In this document: one piece after another, positions 23,531 to 32,307 of the stretch
Position numbering within the stretch: the stretch's first letter is position 1
Layout: each line of letters begins with the position of its first letter
Assembly: GCA_964408185.1 (NCBI GenBank)
Contig: CAYOYK010000022.1
Coordinates: 1-40,839 of the forward strand
Direction of reading: 5' to 3'
DNA: 40,839 nucleotides
Source of the DNA: CAYOYK01 sp964408185
GTDB taxonomy: Bacteria; Bacillota; Clostridia; Christensenellales; Aristaeellaceae
Notes under the pieces: generated by a model
What the model was told of the DNA's origin: nothing
The model's input: only the letters and a program-made list of their open reading frames with translations
The model's database searches: none
Translations under genes and position numbers: made by a program

Positions 23531-24961
23531 ATGCTCGCCTTCCTGCTGATCGTGGGCGTAAGCTACTATGCGGTGGCTACGTCCCTCGTGGGGCTGGTGG
23601 GCGACACTTTGTTTTCCGACCGCATGCGGCAGGATCGCATGAGCGCGGAGACCCTCGCGGCCGAGGCCGCCCCTTTGTACGCCGATATGCGCATCGGCGA
23701 GCTGCAAGCCCTGCTGGAGTCCTCCGGCGGCGAGCTGGGCGGTCGGCTAATGATACTGGACGAGGCGGGCAAGGTGCAGTTGGACAGCTACTCCGAGCTT
23801 AACGGCAGCACGCTGGCGCTGCCGGAGGTGCTCTCCATCTTAGCGGATGGCGGCGCGGCGGACTACGGCGTGCATCGGCTCCCGCGGGAGGACGGATCGG
23901 GCGGGGGCTTGTTTTCCTTTTTGTTCAAGTACGACCGAAACGACCGCTGGGTGGGGTACTGCTCCGCCGCGCTGGTTCGCGACGGGGCGACCATCGGCGT
24001 GCTGCTGTACTCCTCCTCGCTGCAGGATATGCTGGAGGGCTTGTTCGCATTGCAGGATCGCATGATCCTTTATTTTCTCATCGCGGCCGCCGCGGTTATG
24101 CTGCTGGCGCTGGTATTCTCCCGCGTTATCACCAAGCCCATCGGCACGCTGACAAAGGGCATCCAGCGCATGGCGCGGGGCGACCTGTCCGTGCGCGTGA
24201 ACGTAAAGGGCAGCGGCGAGATCAAGCGCTTGGCCGAGGCCTTTAACACCATGTCGGAAAAGCTGGAGCGGCTGGATAAAAGCCGCAACCAGTTTGTCTC
24301 CAACGCGAGCCATGAGCTCAAAACCCCGCTGGCGACCATCAAAATTCTGCTGGAGAATATCATCTATCAGCCGGATATGGACAACGGCGTGCGCACGGAG
24401 TTTTTGAGCGATATCAACAAGGAGATCGACCGCCTGAACTTGATTATCGGCGATTTGCTCACGCTGGTCTCCATGGACGCCAAGAACATGCGCCTGAACC
24501 GCGAGAACTTCAGCCTTGCGCAAATTGTGAAGGACAACGCCCACCGCCTGACGCCGATGGCCGTGCAGCGCAAGCAGGAGCTTCAGCTTCAGCTATCCGA
24601 CAGCTGCGATATGTACGCCGACTGCGCAAAGCTGACGCAGGTGGTGTACAACCTCATGGAAAACGCCATCAAGTACACGCAGGAGGGCGGCGTGGTGCGC
24701 GTGCGGCTGGTGCGCTCCGGCAAGGACGCCATCCTCAAGGTGACGGACAACGGCCCCGGCATTCCCAAGGAGGATCAGCCGCATATCTTCGATCGTTTTT
24801 ATCGCGTGGACAAGGCGCGCAGCCGCGATACCGGCGGTACGGGGCTGGGCCTCTCCATCGTGCACCAGATGGTGCTGATGCACGGAGGCAGCGTGTCCGT
24901 GGAAAGCGAGGAAGGCCACGGCGCGACATTCACCGTTGAGCTGCCCATCCATCAGGGCTGA
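23531..24961 (+). CDS. Membrane sensor histidine kinase, WalK-like
   Basis: Kinase of 476 residues from the ATG at 23531: TM1 (1-18), an extracytoplasmic sensor (about 25-175), TM2 (177-198), HAMP (197-250), HisKA with H261 in NASHELKTP, and the ATPase domain with NLMENAIKY (N378), DNGPGIP (406-412) and GGTGLGLS (435-442). The ATG has no ribosome site. The frame is open upstream as LTRINPFHSIRFKI, which supplies the basic residues usual before TM1, so the true start may be CTG 23489 or ATT 23498, overlapping the regulator gene. It should phosphorylate the adjacent regulator. The stimulus is unknown. Confidence 0.93.
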   Translation: MLAFLLIVGVSYYAVATSLVGLVGDTLFSDRMRQDRMSAETLAAEAAPLYADMRIGELQALLESSGGELGGRLMILDEAGKVQLDSYSELNGSTLALPEVLSILADGGAADYGVHRLPREDGSGGGLFSFLFKYDRNDRWVGYCSAALVRDGATIGVLLYSSSLQDMLEGLFALQDRMILYFLIAAAAVMLLALVFSRVITKPIGTLTKGIQRMARGDLSVRVNVKGSGEIKRLAEAFNTMSEKLERLDKSRNQFVSNASHELKTPLATIKILLENIIYQPDMDNGVRTEFLSDINKEIDRLNLIIGDLLTLVSMDAKNMRLNRENFSLAQIVKDNAHRLTPMAVQRKQELQLQLSDSCDMYADCAKLTQVVYNLMENAIKYTQEGGVVRVRLVRSGKDAILKVTDNGPGIPKEDQPHIFDRFYRVDKARSRDTGGTGLGLSIVHQMVLMHGGSVSVESEEGHGATFTVELPIHQG

Positions 24962-24971
24962 GGAGGAACCG

Positions 24972-25943
24972 ATGAAAAAACGCTTTGCCCTGCTGCTTTC
25001 CCTGACGCTCTGCCTCGCGCTGAGCGCGTGCGTGGGCACGCAGGCCAATCCTCTTGTGGGGGCCGAGGCCACCGACGCTCCCGGTACGGCGCCGGCGCTG
25101 CACGCGGCCGCCGCCTCGGAGAGCAACGTGCAGAATTACGCCGTCACGCTTTATTTCCGTTACGCGGATCAGCCCTATCTGGCGGCCGAAACGCGCACGC
25201 TTGCCGTGCGGAGGGATCAAACGCTGGAGTATGCCATCGTGGAGGCGCTGCTCAACGGCCCGGACGCACGCAATCCCGCGCTGCAAGCGCTCCTGCCGGA
25301 GACGGCCGGCGTGCTGGACGTCTCCGCCGTCGGGGATACGCTCTTTGTTACATTCAGCATGGCGCTGCTGACGGGCGATGGAATCCCGGCGGATTGGGCG
25401 CAGCAGGAGGAGCGGGCGGACGAGGCCCCCCTGCGCCGACAGCTTGCGGCCGCAAGCCTTGTTTGCTCGCTTACGGAGAACACGGGCTATACCGCCGTGC
25501 AGATCATGGTACAGCAGGATGGGAACGCACAGGGCTCCTTCCGGCTGGACAAGAGCTATTTTCTGGGCGGGGAGACAGGCCCCTCCGAGCCGATGACGCG
25601 GCACGAGGCGTGGCTGTCCACCCCCTATCAAACAGCCCGGCGCGCGCTGTACGCGTGGCAGCAATGGGACGCGGACGCGCTCTACGCGCTGATTGCGGGA
25701 GACGCGCCGGAACGGCTGGATTTTTCCGAGCGGCTGGATCACGCCCGCAGCATGGTGGAGTTTACCGTCAGCGAGGGAAGCGTATCGCCGGAGCTGGGCG
25801 CGGCCGTGGTCTGCGTAACGCTCCGCACGGCGGACGCATACGGCGAAACGCAGGAGACGCGGGCGTTTCCGCTTCGCCTGACCTATGAGAACGGCGTATG
25901 GAAGATCCCGTACGATACGCTGCTCCTGCTGCTGAGCAAGTAA
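24972..25943 (+). CDS. GerMN domain lipoprotein 1
   Basis: Lipoprotein of 323 residues. Basic n-region MKKRF, hydrophobic core, and lipobox LSAC with C20 as the lipidated residue. A GerMN domain covers about 55-190: VTLYFRYADQPYLAAETRTL, then LEYAIVEALLNGP and VLDVSAVGDTLFVTFS. The C-terminal part (about 215-323) resembles a small mixed alpha/beta domain (VWKIPYDTLL end). GerMN proteins are found in spore germination (GerM) and in actinobacterial LpqB. ATG 24972 has GAGGAGGAACCG before it; a longer frame starts inside the kinase gene. It lies 10 bp after the kinase stop, in the same operon. Confidence 0.87.
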   Translation: MKKRFALLLSLTLCLALSACVGTQANPLVGAEATDAPGTAPALHAAAASESNVQNYAVTLYFRYADQPYLAAETRTLAVRRDQTLEYAIVEALLNGPDARNPALQALLPETAGVLDVSAVGDTLFVTFSMALLTGDGIPADWAQQEERADEAPLRRQLAAASLVCSLTENTGYTAVQIMVQQDGNAQGSFRLDKSYFLGGETGPSEPMTRHEAWLSTPYQTARRALYAWQQWDADALYALIAGDAPERLDFSERLDHARSMVEFTVSEGSVSPELGAAVVCVTLRTADAYGETQETRAFPLRLTYENGVWKIPYDTLLLLLSK

Positions 25944-25963
25944 ATAATGAGGAGGCGAGACGG

Positions 25964-27499
25964 ATGAACAAGCGCGTCCGATTGGCGCTCTGCGCGGCAA
26001 CGGCCCTGTGCCTGACCGCCTGTACCGGCGCAAGCATACCCATCACCGAGGAGACCGAGCCTGCCTACACGCTGCCTCCCGCGCAAATGGAGTACGTCGC
26101 GCCCATCGGCGACGCGACGCTGGAATACACGGCCGAGGCGGTCGTCTACTTTCCGGCGCGCGACGGCATGACGATTACGCCCGGCCGGCTTTCGGTATCC
26201 TGCTCCGCCTCGCGGCCCCATGCGGAGTCCGTCCTGCGCGCGGCGCTCGACTACACGGGCGATAGCCTTGCCGCGCCTCTTTTCGGCGAGGCGAACGTAC
26301 AGCTGACGGGCGCGAACCCCGTGGAGGTCAGCCGAAACGTGGCGACCGTCAATCTTTCCGCGGCGGCGCTGCAGATGGATCGGCGCTCGTTTTACATCGC
26401 CTGTCAGGCCATCGCCAATACGCTCACGGAGCTGGACGATATCGAGTATGTCAACGTGCTGGTGGCCGATAAGCAGATCGGGCTGGATTTGGCAAACACC
26501 GCGCCCATGGGCATGTTCCAGCGGACGCTCAACCTGAACGCGGGCGCGCTGTACGAGCAGGCGCTGACGCGGCGCACGCAAGGGACGAGCGCGCGCTTGG
26601 CGGATGTGGCGGCAATGTACTATCCGCTGGGCGCGGTGGACGGCCTGATGAGCGAGGCCCGCAGCGTGGTTTTTACGGACAGCTCGCCCGCCGCGATGGT
26701 ACGCACGCTCCTTGCGGAGCTGGCGGATTGCGAGCATGCGGGCGGCGCGGCCATGCCGGATCTGTCGCTGCTGCTGGCCGCGCCTCCCGACCTGAGCGAG
26801 GCGACCGATACCGCCCAGCGCGTGGTGGATCTGCGCTTTTCAACGGCGCTGGACGAGCAGCTCGCGCAGGCCAGCCTGACGCGCGCGGACGCGTTTGCCG
26901 CTGTCACCTACACGCTTTGTACCTACCTGCCGAATCTGTACGGCGTTCGCGTGACGGTAGGGGAGGAGACGGTTGAAAGCGTAACGCTGGCCGACGGTAC
27001 GCTTCTCTTGTTTTCGGGCGGCGTCCAGCGGCGCGCGGATTATGCCGCGCTGCTGATGAACCTGTGCTCGCTCTACTTTGCGGACGGGAAAAATCAATCG
27101 CTGGTGGCGGTGGAACGACCCGTGCCGTACTATCTCACGCGCAGCCCGCGCTATTTGCTGCTGGCGCTTGCGCACGGCCCGACGGCTTCGGACGCGGACG
27201 GGGCCGCCCCGCTGCTGCCGGACGACGCATTGAGGGATGCGGATATACTGGGCATTTCCCTGCGGGACGGGACGCTGCTGGTCAACTTTTCGACCGCGTT
27301 CCAAACGGCCGTAGCCATGCTGGAGCCGGAGCAGGCGCGCTTGCTGGCCTATGCCATGACAAACGCGCTGCTCGCCAATCCTGCCATTCATCGCGTCGCC
27401 TTCTTTGTGATGGGCACGCAGCTCAGCACCCCTGCCGGAGAGCTGAGCTGGGCCGGGTATTTTTACAGCAATCCGGGCCTCGTGCGGCAGCCGGAGTAA
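25964..27499 (+). CDS. GerMN domain lipoprotein 2
   Basis: Lipoprotein of 511 residues with lipobox LTAC near residue 20. At least two GerMN-like units are visible. One lies around 60-195 (SVLRAALDYTG, then VSRNVATVNLSAAAL). Another lies in the C-terminal third around 385-500 (PRYLLLALAHGPTA, then GISLRDGTLLVNFSTAF). Between them is a region with a further related fold (ADGTLLLFSGGVQRR). The ATG at 25964 follows GAGGAGGCGAGACGG. It is 20 bp after lipoprotein 1 and probably arose by duplication. It likely acts at the outer face of the membrane with the kinase. Confidence 0.85.
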   Translation: MNKRVRLALCAATALCLTACTGASIPITEETEPAYTLPPAQMEYVAPIGDATLEYTAEAVVYFPARDGMTITPGRLSVSCSASRPHAESVLRAALDYTGDSLAAPLFGEANVQLTGANPVEVSRNVATVNLSAAALQMDRRSFYIACQAIANTLTELDDIEYVNVLVADKQIGLDLANTAPMGMFQRTLNLNAGALYEQALTRRTQGTSARLADVAAMYYPLGAVDGLMSEARSVVFTDSSPAAMVRTLLAELADCEHAGGAAMPDLSLLLAAPPDLSEATDTAQRVVDLRFSTALDEQLAQASLTRADAFAAVTYTLCTYLPNLYGVRVTVGEETVESVTLADGTLLLFSGGVQRRADYAALLMNLCSLYFADGKNQSLVAVERPVPYYLTRSPRYLLLALAHGPTASDADGAAPLLPDDALRDADILGISLRDGTLLVNFSTAFQTAVAMLEPEQARLLAYAMTNALLANPAIHRVAFFVMGTQLSTPAGELSWAGYFYSNPGLVRQPE

Positions 27500-27516
27500 A
27501 TAACGCCAGTCACCGC

Positions 27517-27549
27517 AAGCAATTCCTGCATGCCGGGAATTGCTTTTTT
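27517..27549 (+). terminator. Terminator of the two-component/GerMN operon
   Basis: Stem AAGCAATTCC (27517-27526) / GGAATTGCTT (27536-27545), 9-base loop, ending in six T (27544-27549). The -35 of the ychF promoter lies inside its 3' arm. Confidence 0.88.
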
Positions 27550-27568
27550 GGCTGCGTGCCTGTATAAT
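27540..27568 (+). promoter_or_regulatory. SigA promoter of ychF, embedded in a terminator
   Basis: TTGCTT (27540-27545), 17 bp spacer, TATAAT (27563-27568). The -35 coincides with the terminator's 3' arm, so end of one operon and start of the next share bases. Confidence 0.75.
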
Positions 27569-27601
27569 ACTATGGAAATGATTGAGGGAAGTGGAACCGT
27601 T

Positions 27602-28699
27602 ATGAAGCTTGGTATCGTCGGCTTGCCCAACGTCGGCAAAAGCACGCTGTTCAACGCGATTACAAAGGCCGGAGCGCAGGCCGCCAACTACCCTTTTTGC
27701 ACCATCGAGCCCAACACGGGCGTCGTTGCGGTGCCGGATCATCGGCTGGACGTGCTTTCGGACATGTATCAGCCTAAAAAGACGACTCCGGCTGCTGTGG
27801 AGTTTGTGGATATCGCCGGGTTGGTCAAGGGCGCCAGCAAGGGAGAGGGCTTGGGCAACAAGTTCCTCAGCCATATCCGCGAGGTGGATGCGATCGTCCA
27901 TGTGGTGCGCTGCTTTGAGGATGAGAACATCATCCATGTGGACGGCTCCGTGGATCCGGCCCGCGATATCGAGGTCATTGAGCTGGAGCTGATCCTCGCC
28001 GATCTGGAAACCGTGCAAAAGCGGCAGGACAAGGCCGCCAAAATGCAAAAGAGCGGCGAAAAGCATTTTGCGTCCGAGGCCGAGCTGGCGGGCCGCCTGC
28101 TCGCGCACTTGGAGGCCGGCAAGCCCGCGCGGACATTCGCCCTGACCGACGAGGAGAAGCAGATCGTCGACGGCTGGTTTTTGCTCACCGACAAGCCGGT
28201 CATCTACGCCGCGAACATCGCCGAGGACGACGTCGGCAAGCCGGATGAGGCGCTGCCCTTTGTGCGCGTCGTGCGCGAGATTGCCGCGCGGGAAAACGCA
28301 ACCGCGTTCACCATCAGCGCGCACATCGAGGAAGAGATCAGCGCCATGGACGACGCGGAAAAGGCTGAGTACCTTGAGGCCCTCGGCATCGGCGAAAGCG
28401 GTTTGGACAAGCTGATCCGGGCATGCTACTCCCTGCTGGGCCTCATCAGCTTTTTGACCTGCGGCGCGGACGAATGCCGCGCGTGGACGATCCCCAACGG
28501 CACCAAGGCTCCGCAGGCCGCCGGCAAAATCCATACCGATTTTGAGCGCGGCTTCATCCGCGCCGAGGTGGTGGCCTTCGACACGCTGCTTGCCAACGGC
28601 ACCATGGCCGCCTGCAAGGAGAAGGGCCTTGTGCGCAGCGAGGGCAAGGATTACGTAATGAAGGACGGCGACATCGTGCTGTTCCGCTTCAACGTGTAA
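27602..28699 (+). CDS. ychF: Redox-regulated ATPase YchF (Obg family)
   Basis: Universal P-loop protein of 365 residues. The P-loop GLPNVGKST is at 7-15, the switch II motif in VDIAGLVKGASKGEGLGN, and a C-terminal TGS-like domain holds WTIPNGTKAPQAAGKIH. YchF/OLA1 prefers ATP to GTP and associates with ribosomes, with roles in stress and translation quality. The ATG at 27602 gives the exact family N-terminus; the longer frame from 27530 overlaps the promoter. The ribosome site GAGGGAAG is somewhat distant. The ATP-grasp gene follows after 12 bp. Confidence 0.96.
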   Translation: MKLGIVGLPNVGKSTLFNAITKAGAQAANYPFCTIEPNTGVVAVPDHRLDVLSDMYQPKKTTPAAVEFVDIAGLVKGASKGEGLGNKFLSHIREVDAIVHVVRCFEDENIIHVDGSVDPARDIEVIELELILADLETVQKRQDKAAKMQKSGEKHFASEAELAGRLLAHLEAGKPARTFALTDEEKQIVDGWFLLTDKPVIYAANIAEDDVGKPDEALPFVRVVREIAARENATAFTISAHIEEEISAMDDAEKAEYLEALGIGESGLDKLIRACYSLLGLISFLTCGADECRAWTIPNGTKAPQAAGKIHTDFERGFIRAEVVAFDTLLANGTMAACKEKGLVRSEGKDYVMKDGDIVLFRFNV

Positions 28700-28711
28700 G
28701 GAGGCGCCCCG

Positions 28712-29722
28712 ATGAGCAAGCTCGGCTTTTTTTTCAAACGCTTGGTGCGCATGGACTTTAAGGCCATGTGGAGGACAACGGGCATTCTCAAGCAGCGCAG
28801 CGGCAAGAGCCGCCTGTGGCTGCTGTGCGATATGCTCCGCTGTGCGATCAAATACAACGCGGGCTACATGGATTACAAGATAGCGGAGATGTACCGTCTC
28901 AGCGACGAGCAGATCAAAACGCAGATCACCCGCGGCTTGAGCAATACCATCGTCCGCCGCATGAACGATAAGGCCTACTGGCATTTCTTCGACGACAAAG
29001 CTACCTTCGACGAGCTTTTTGCCGACGAGGTCAACCGCGGCTGGCTGGAGATCAAGGAGCAGACGACCGCCGAGGAACTGCGGGCGTTCCTGACCAAGTA
29101 CCCGGATGTGATCGGCAAGCCGCTGGAGGGCTCCAGCGGGCAAGGCGTGGAGCGCTTCACGCAGGAGGCGTGGCAGGACGGCGCGGAGGCGTTTTTGCAA
29201 ACGCTGAGGCAAAAGGGAATCGGCATTTTGGAGGAGCGGGTCATCCAGCACCCCGAAATTAGCCGGATGTGCCCGACCTCCGTAAACACCATCCGCATCG
29301 CCACGCTGCTGGGCGATAAAAAGCAGGGCATTGTGTACGCTTTTCTGCGCATTGGCAACGGCAAGGTGATGGATAACGTGGATTGCGGCGGCATGGCCGC
29401 TCGCGTGGATCTGGCCAGCGGCAAGCTGCTCACCGTAGGCGCCGACAAGCAGGGTAACACCTACACAAGGCACCCCATCACCGGCACCGATATCATCGGC
29501 TTTCAGGTGCCGTTTTTTGAGGAAGCAAAGGCCATGTGCCTCAAGGCGGCGCAGAAGGTGCCTCAAATGCGCTTTGTCGCATGGGATGTTGCCATCACGG
29601 AGAAGGGCCCGTGCTTTATCGAGGGCAATTCCTTCCCCAGCCACGCGGTGCCGCAGTTCGCCGCCCATTATCCGGACGGCATCGGCATAATGCGCGAGTT
29701 CCGCGAGTTTATGGAGATCTGA
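28712..29722 (+). CDS. Sugar-transfer-associated ATP-grasp protein
   Basis: Protein of 336 residues with a C-terminal ATP-grasp fold (about 110-330): IGKPLEGSSGQGVE as the nucleotide-binding loop, CPTSVNTIRIATLL, MDNVDCGGMAARVD, and the metal-binding end FIEGNSFPSH. This matches the ATP-grasp family often found next to polysaccharide genes, which is thought to ligate an amino acid or similar group to a sugar precursor. The N-terminal 60 residues are basic and helical. AAGGAGG precedes the ATG. It lies between ychF and the protease, not in the polysaccharide cluster 5 kb away, so its role here is open. Confidence 0.8.
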   Translation: MSKLGFFFKRLVRMDFKAMWRTTGILKQRSGKSRLWLLCDMLRCAIKYNAGYMDYKIAEMYRLSDEQIKTQITRGLSNTIVRRMNDKAYWHFFDDKATFDELFADEVNRGWLEIKEQTTAEELRAFLTKYPDVIGKPLEGSSGQGVERFTQEAWQDGAEAFLQTLRQKGIGILEERVIQHPEISRMCPTSVNTIRIATLLGDKKQGIVYAFLRIGNGKVMDNVDCGGMAARVDLASGKLLTVGADKQGNTYTRHPITGTDIIGFQVPFFEEAKAMCLKAAQKVPQMRFVAWDVAITEKGPCFIEGNSFPSHAVPQFAAHYPDGIGIMREFREFMEI

Positions 29723-29752
29723 GCGAGCGCGATACGAAAGGAGCTTCCTCCC

Positions 29753-31948
29753 ATGAAAAAATGGCTCTCTCTTTTGCTGGTTCTGACGCTGGTTCTGGCG
29801 ATTGTCCCATCGGGCGCTTTTGCCAAGAACACGACATTTACCGTGATGGTCTACCTTTGCGGCACCGATTTGGAATCCGACGGAGGCATGGCGACGCGCG
29901 ACCTCAAAGAGATGATTAAGGGCGGCATCACCAAGAACAGCAACGTGACGCTGTACGTGCAAACCGGCGGTACCCGCGATTGGCAGGTCAGCGGCATCAC
30001 CAACAGAAAGGTGGAGCGCTGGCTGGTTACCGAGAACGGCATTAAGCTGGTGGATGAAGTCGGTACGGCGAACATGGGCGATGAGAGCACGTTTTACAGC
30101 TTTTTGGAGTACGGCTTTCAGCACTATGCGGCCGATCGCTACGCGGTGGTCCTTTGGGATCACGGCGGCGGGGCGACGGGCGGCGTCTGCTATGACGAAA
30201 TGGCCAAGGACGTGCTTTCCATGGCGGAGATTTACAGCGCGCTCAAAAAGGCCGAAAATCTAAAGAATTACAAAAAGCTGGAGTTCGTTGGCTTTGACGC
30301 GTGCCTGATGGCCTCGTACGAGATGGCGAGGCATTTGCAGCCCTACGCTCATTACATGATCGCCAGCGAGGAGCTGGAGCCGGGGACGGGCTGGTACTAC
30401 GCCGGGTGGCTCGGAAAGCTGCAGGACAACCCGGATATCGGCATTCCGGAGCTGGGCAAGATCATTGTGGATACGTTTATCTCCGCAACGGTCAAGGAGT
30501 ATGCGGACGAGTACGCCACGCTTTCGGTGGTTGACCTGAGCAAGCTGGACGGCGTATCCGACGCGCTGAACGGCATGGCCAACTCTCTGCTTGCGGAGCT
30601 GCAAGCGGGCAACCTGAAAACGATCTCCCGCCTGCGCCAGAACATGCGCTCCTTTGGCGAAATGTTTGATTCCGCGTCGGATATGATCGACCTGAACGTT
30701 TTTGCCGAAGCGTATTCCGCTGTGGACGCCGCAAACGCCAAAGCGCTCCTAAAGGCTGTGAGCGACGCGGTGGTCTATTCCAACCATACCAACAATCTCA
30801 GCAGCATATGCGGACTGTCTGTGCTGGTGCCGTTTTCCACCAAGAGCAGCGCGAGCAGCTACCTGAAGACCTACGATGAGTACGGCCTCTACGACAAGTA
30901 TACCGGCTTTGTCAGCTCGTTTGCCAGCGAGCTGACGGGCAGCAGCTATGTGTTTGGCTCCACCGCCGTGGAGCAGACCAGCGTACAGGACGCGCAGGTG
31001 CAATGGTTCTCGCAGTTCGCCACGGACGAGGACGATTACTACGCTGGCTATTCCGATTATTCCAGTGCCAGCAGCTCCACCAGCGGCGAGTTTGGCATGG
31101 ACGACTTTTTGAACTATCTGTTTGGCAGCGGCAGCAGCGTGGAATACTCGGCGGACTCGGCCGATCCCTTTGCGGATGTGCTGTCCGACGACGCGAGCGA
31201 TTACTTCAGCAATCCTACGCCCAGCTCCGCGACGGGTGGCATCACGGGTGACGCGTCGTCTGCCACGACCTACGATGTGCAAACCGGCGCCGGAACGGTG
31301 CAGATGACCGACCCGTTTGCCAACGCGAGCGGCGACTACGCGTACACAGTCACCCTCACGGCGGATGAAATGCAGTACCTTGCCAAGGCCGAGGCAAACC
31401 TGATGATGGATCTCAGCGACGAGGACGGCGCGTTTTATGTGGAGCTTGGCTATATCGGCGCTGTGCAGGTGGACTGGAAGAACGGCGTGATTTACGGCTT
31501 GTTCGACGGGACTTGGCCCTGCTTGGACGGTCAGATGGTATGCATGTACGATCAGATCAGCAATGAAAACTACATTCGTTCGTTGATTCCGGCCAAGGTC
31601 AACGGCGTTGAGCAGTACCTTCTGGTTGTTTTTGATACGGACAGGCCGCAGGGCGAGGTGGTCGGCGTTACGGAGGGCTATACGGACGCCGGGCTGCCTG
31701 TGCGCGGCTACACAGAGCTGCAGCCGGGCGACGTGGTGATTCCCATGTATGAGCTGATTTACTGGGACGAGGAGGATAAGCAGCAGTACGAGCCCTTCGA
31801 GGGCGACCCGATTACCGTTGGCAGCAACGGAAAGCTCCCGTTCGGTTATGAGGCTGTCGAGTCGGACGCGGACTATGTGTATGGCTTCTGCCTCAACGAT
31901 ATCTTCGGCGGCTATCAGTTTACCGATTTTATCTCGCTGTCCTTCTAG
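29753..31948 (+). CDS. Secreted clostripain-type (C11) cysteine protease
   Basis: Protein of 731 residues. A signal peptide ends near GAFAKN (about residue 24). The C11 peptidase domain (about 28-400) begins FTVMVYLCGTDLESDGG and holds the catalytic dyad H137 (LWDHGGG) and C184 (GFDACLMA). Residues 430-520 are rich in Ser, Asp and Tyr (YYAGYSDYSSASSST), a flexible linker. The C-terminal 220 residues form a beta-rich domain (VELGYIGAVQVDWKNG). Clostripains cut after arginine and often self-activate. No LPXTG motif or transmembrane anchor is visible. The start follows GAAAGGAG. Its TAG overlaps the stop of the convergent spoVAE gene. Confidence 0.9.
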   Translation: MKKWLSLLLVLTLVLAIVPSGAFAKNTTFTVMVYLCGTDLESDGGMATRDLKEMIKGGITKNSNVTLYVQTGGTRDWQVSGITNRKVERWLVTENGIKLVDEVGTANMGDESTFYSFLEYGFQHYAADRYAVVLWDHGGGATGGVCYDEMAKDVLSMAEIYSALKKAENLKNYKKLEFVGFDACLMASYEMARHLQPYAHYMIASEELEPGTGWYYAGWLGKLQDNPDIGIPELGKIIVDTFISATVKEYADEYATLSVVDLSKLDGVSDALNGMANSLLAELQAGNLKTISRLRQNMRSFGEMFDSASDMIDLNVFAEAYSAVDAANAKALLKAVSDAVVYSNHTNNLSSICGLSVLVPFSTKSSASSYLKTYDEYGLYDKYTGFVSSFASELTGSSYVFGSTAVEQTSVQDAQVQWFSQFATDEDDYYAGYSDYSSASSSTSGEFGMDDFLNYLFGSGSSVEYSADSADPFADVLSDDASDYFSNPTPSSATGGITGDASSATTYDVQTGAGTVQMTDPFANASGDYAYTVTLTADEMQYLAKAEANLMMDLSDEDGAFYVELGYIGAVQVDWKNGVIYGLFDGTWPCLDGQMVCMYDQISNENYIRSLIPAKVNGVEQYLLVVFDTDRPQGEVVGVTEGYTDAGLPVRGYTELQPGDVVIPMYELIYWDEEDKQQYEPFEGDPITVGSNGKLPFGYEAVESDADYVYGFCLNDIFGGYQFTDFISLSF

Positions 31949-32307
31949 CGCTTCGCTCTGGGCTTGCAGATCAGCGCGACCAGCGTGCCAAACAGCACGG
32001 CCGCGGCGATCCCGCCCGCTGTGGCGCTCAGCCCGCCCGTAAAGATCCCCAGCCACCCTCCCTCCTGCATGGAGCGGAGGGTTCCTTGAAATAACGCGTG
32101 CCCGAAGCCCGTCAACGGGACGGTCGCGCCCGCACCGGCAAAAGCCGCAATGGGACTGTATACGCCTAGCGCGCTGAAAACCACGCCTGCCATCACGTAG
32201 ATCACAAGGATTCGCGCGGGGGTGAGCTTTGTCTTCAGCACAAGCAGCTCGCCGATGGCGCACAGGAGCCCGCCTACCAAAAATGCCTTGCCATACATCC
32301 AGATCAT
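31945..32307 (-). CDS. spoVAE: Stage V sporulation protein AE
   Basis: Membrane protein of 120 residues, as expected for SpoVAE (about 117), with about four hydrophobic segments: YGKAFLVGGLLCAIGELLVL, ILVIYVMAGVVFSALGVY, and the conserved GAGATVPLTGFGHAL. It is part of the inner-membrane complex that moves calcium-dipicolinate into the forespore and out at germination. The ATG overlaps the spoVAD stop (ATGA), so it is coupled. Its stop codon shares CTAG with the convergent protease gene, with no terminator between. Confidence 0.95.
   Translation of the reverse strand: MIWMYGKAFLVGGLLCAIGELLVLKTKLTPARILVIYVMAGVVFSALGVYSPIAAFAGAGATVPLTGFGHALFQGTLRSMQEGGWLGIFTGGLSATAGGIAAAVLFGTLVALICKPRAKR

Noticed and set aside
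26840..30163. A 1107-codon minus-strand frame across lipoprotein 2, ychF, ATP-grasp and the protease
   Set aside because: It is antisense to four well-supported genes and has no domain of its own.
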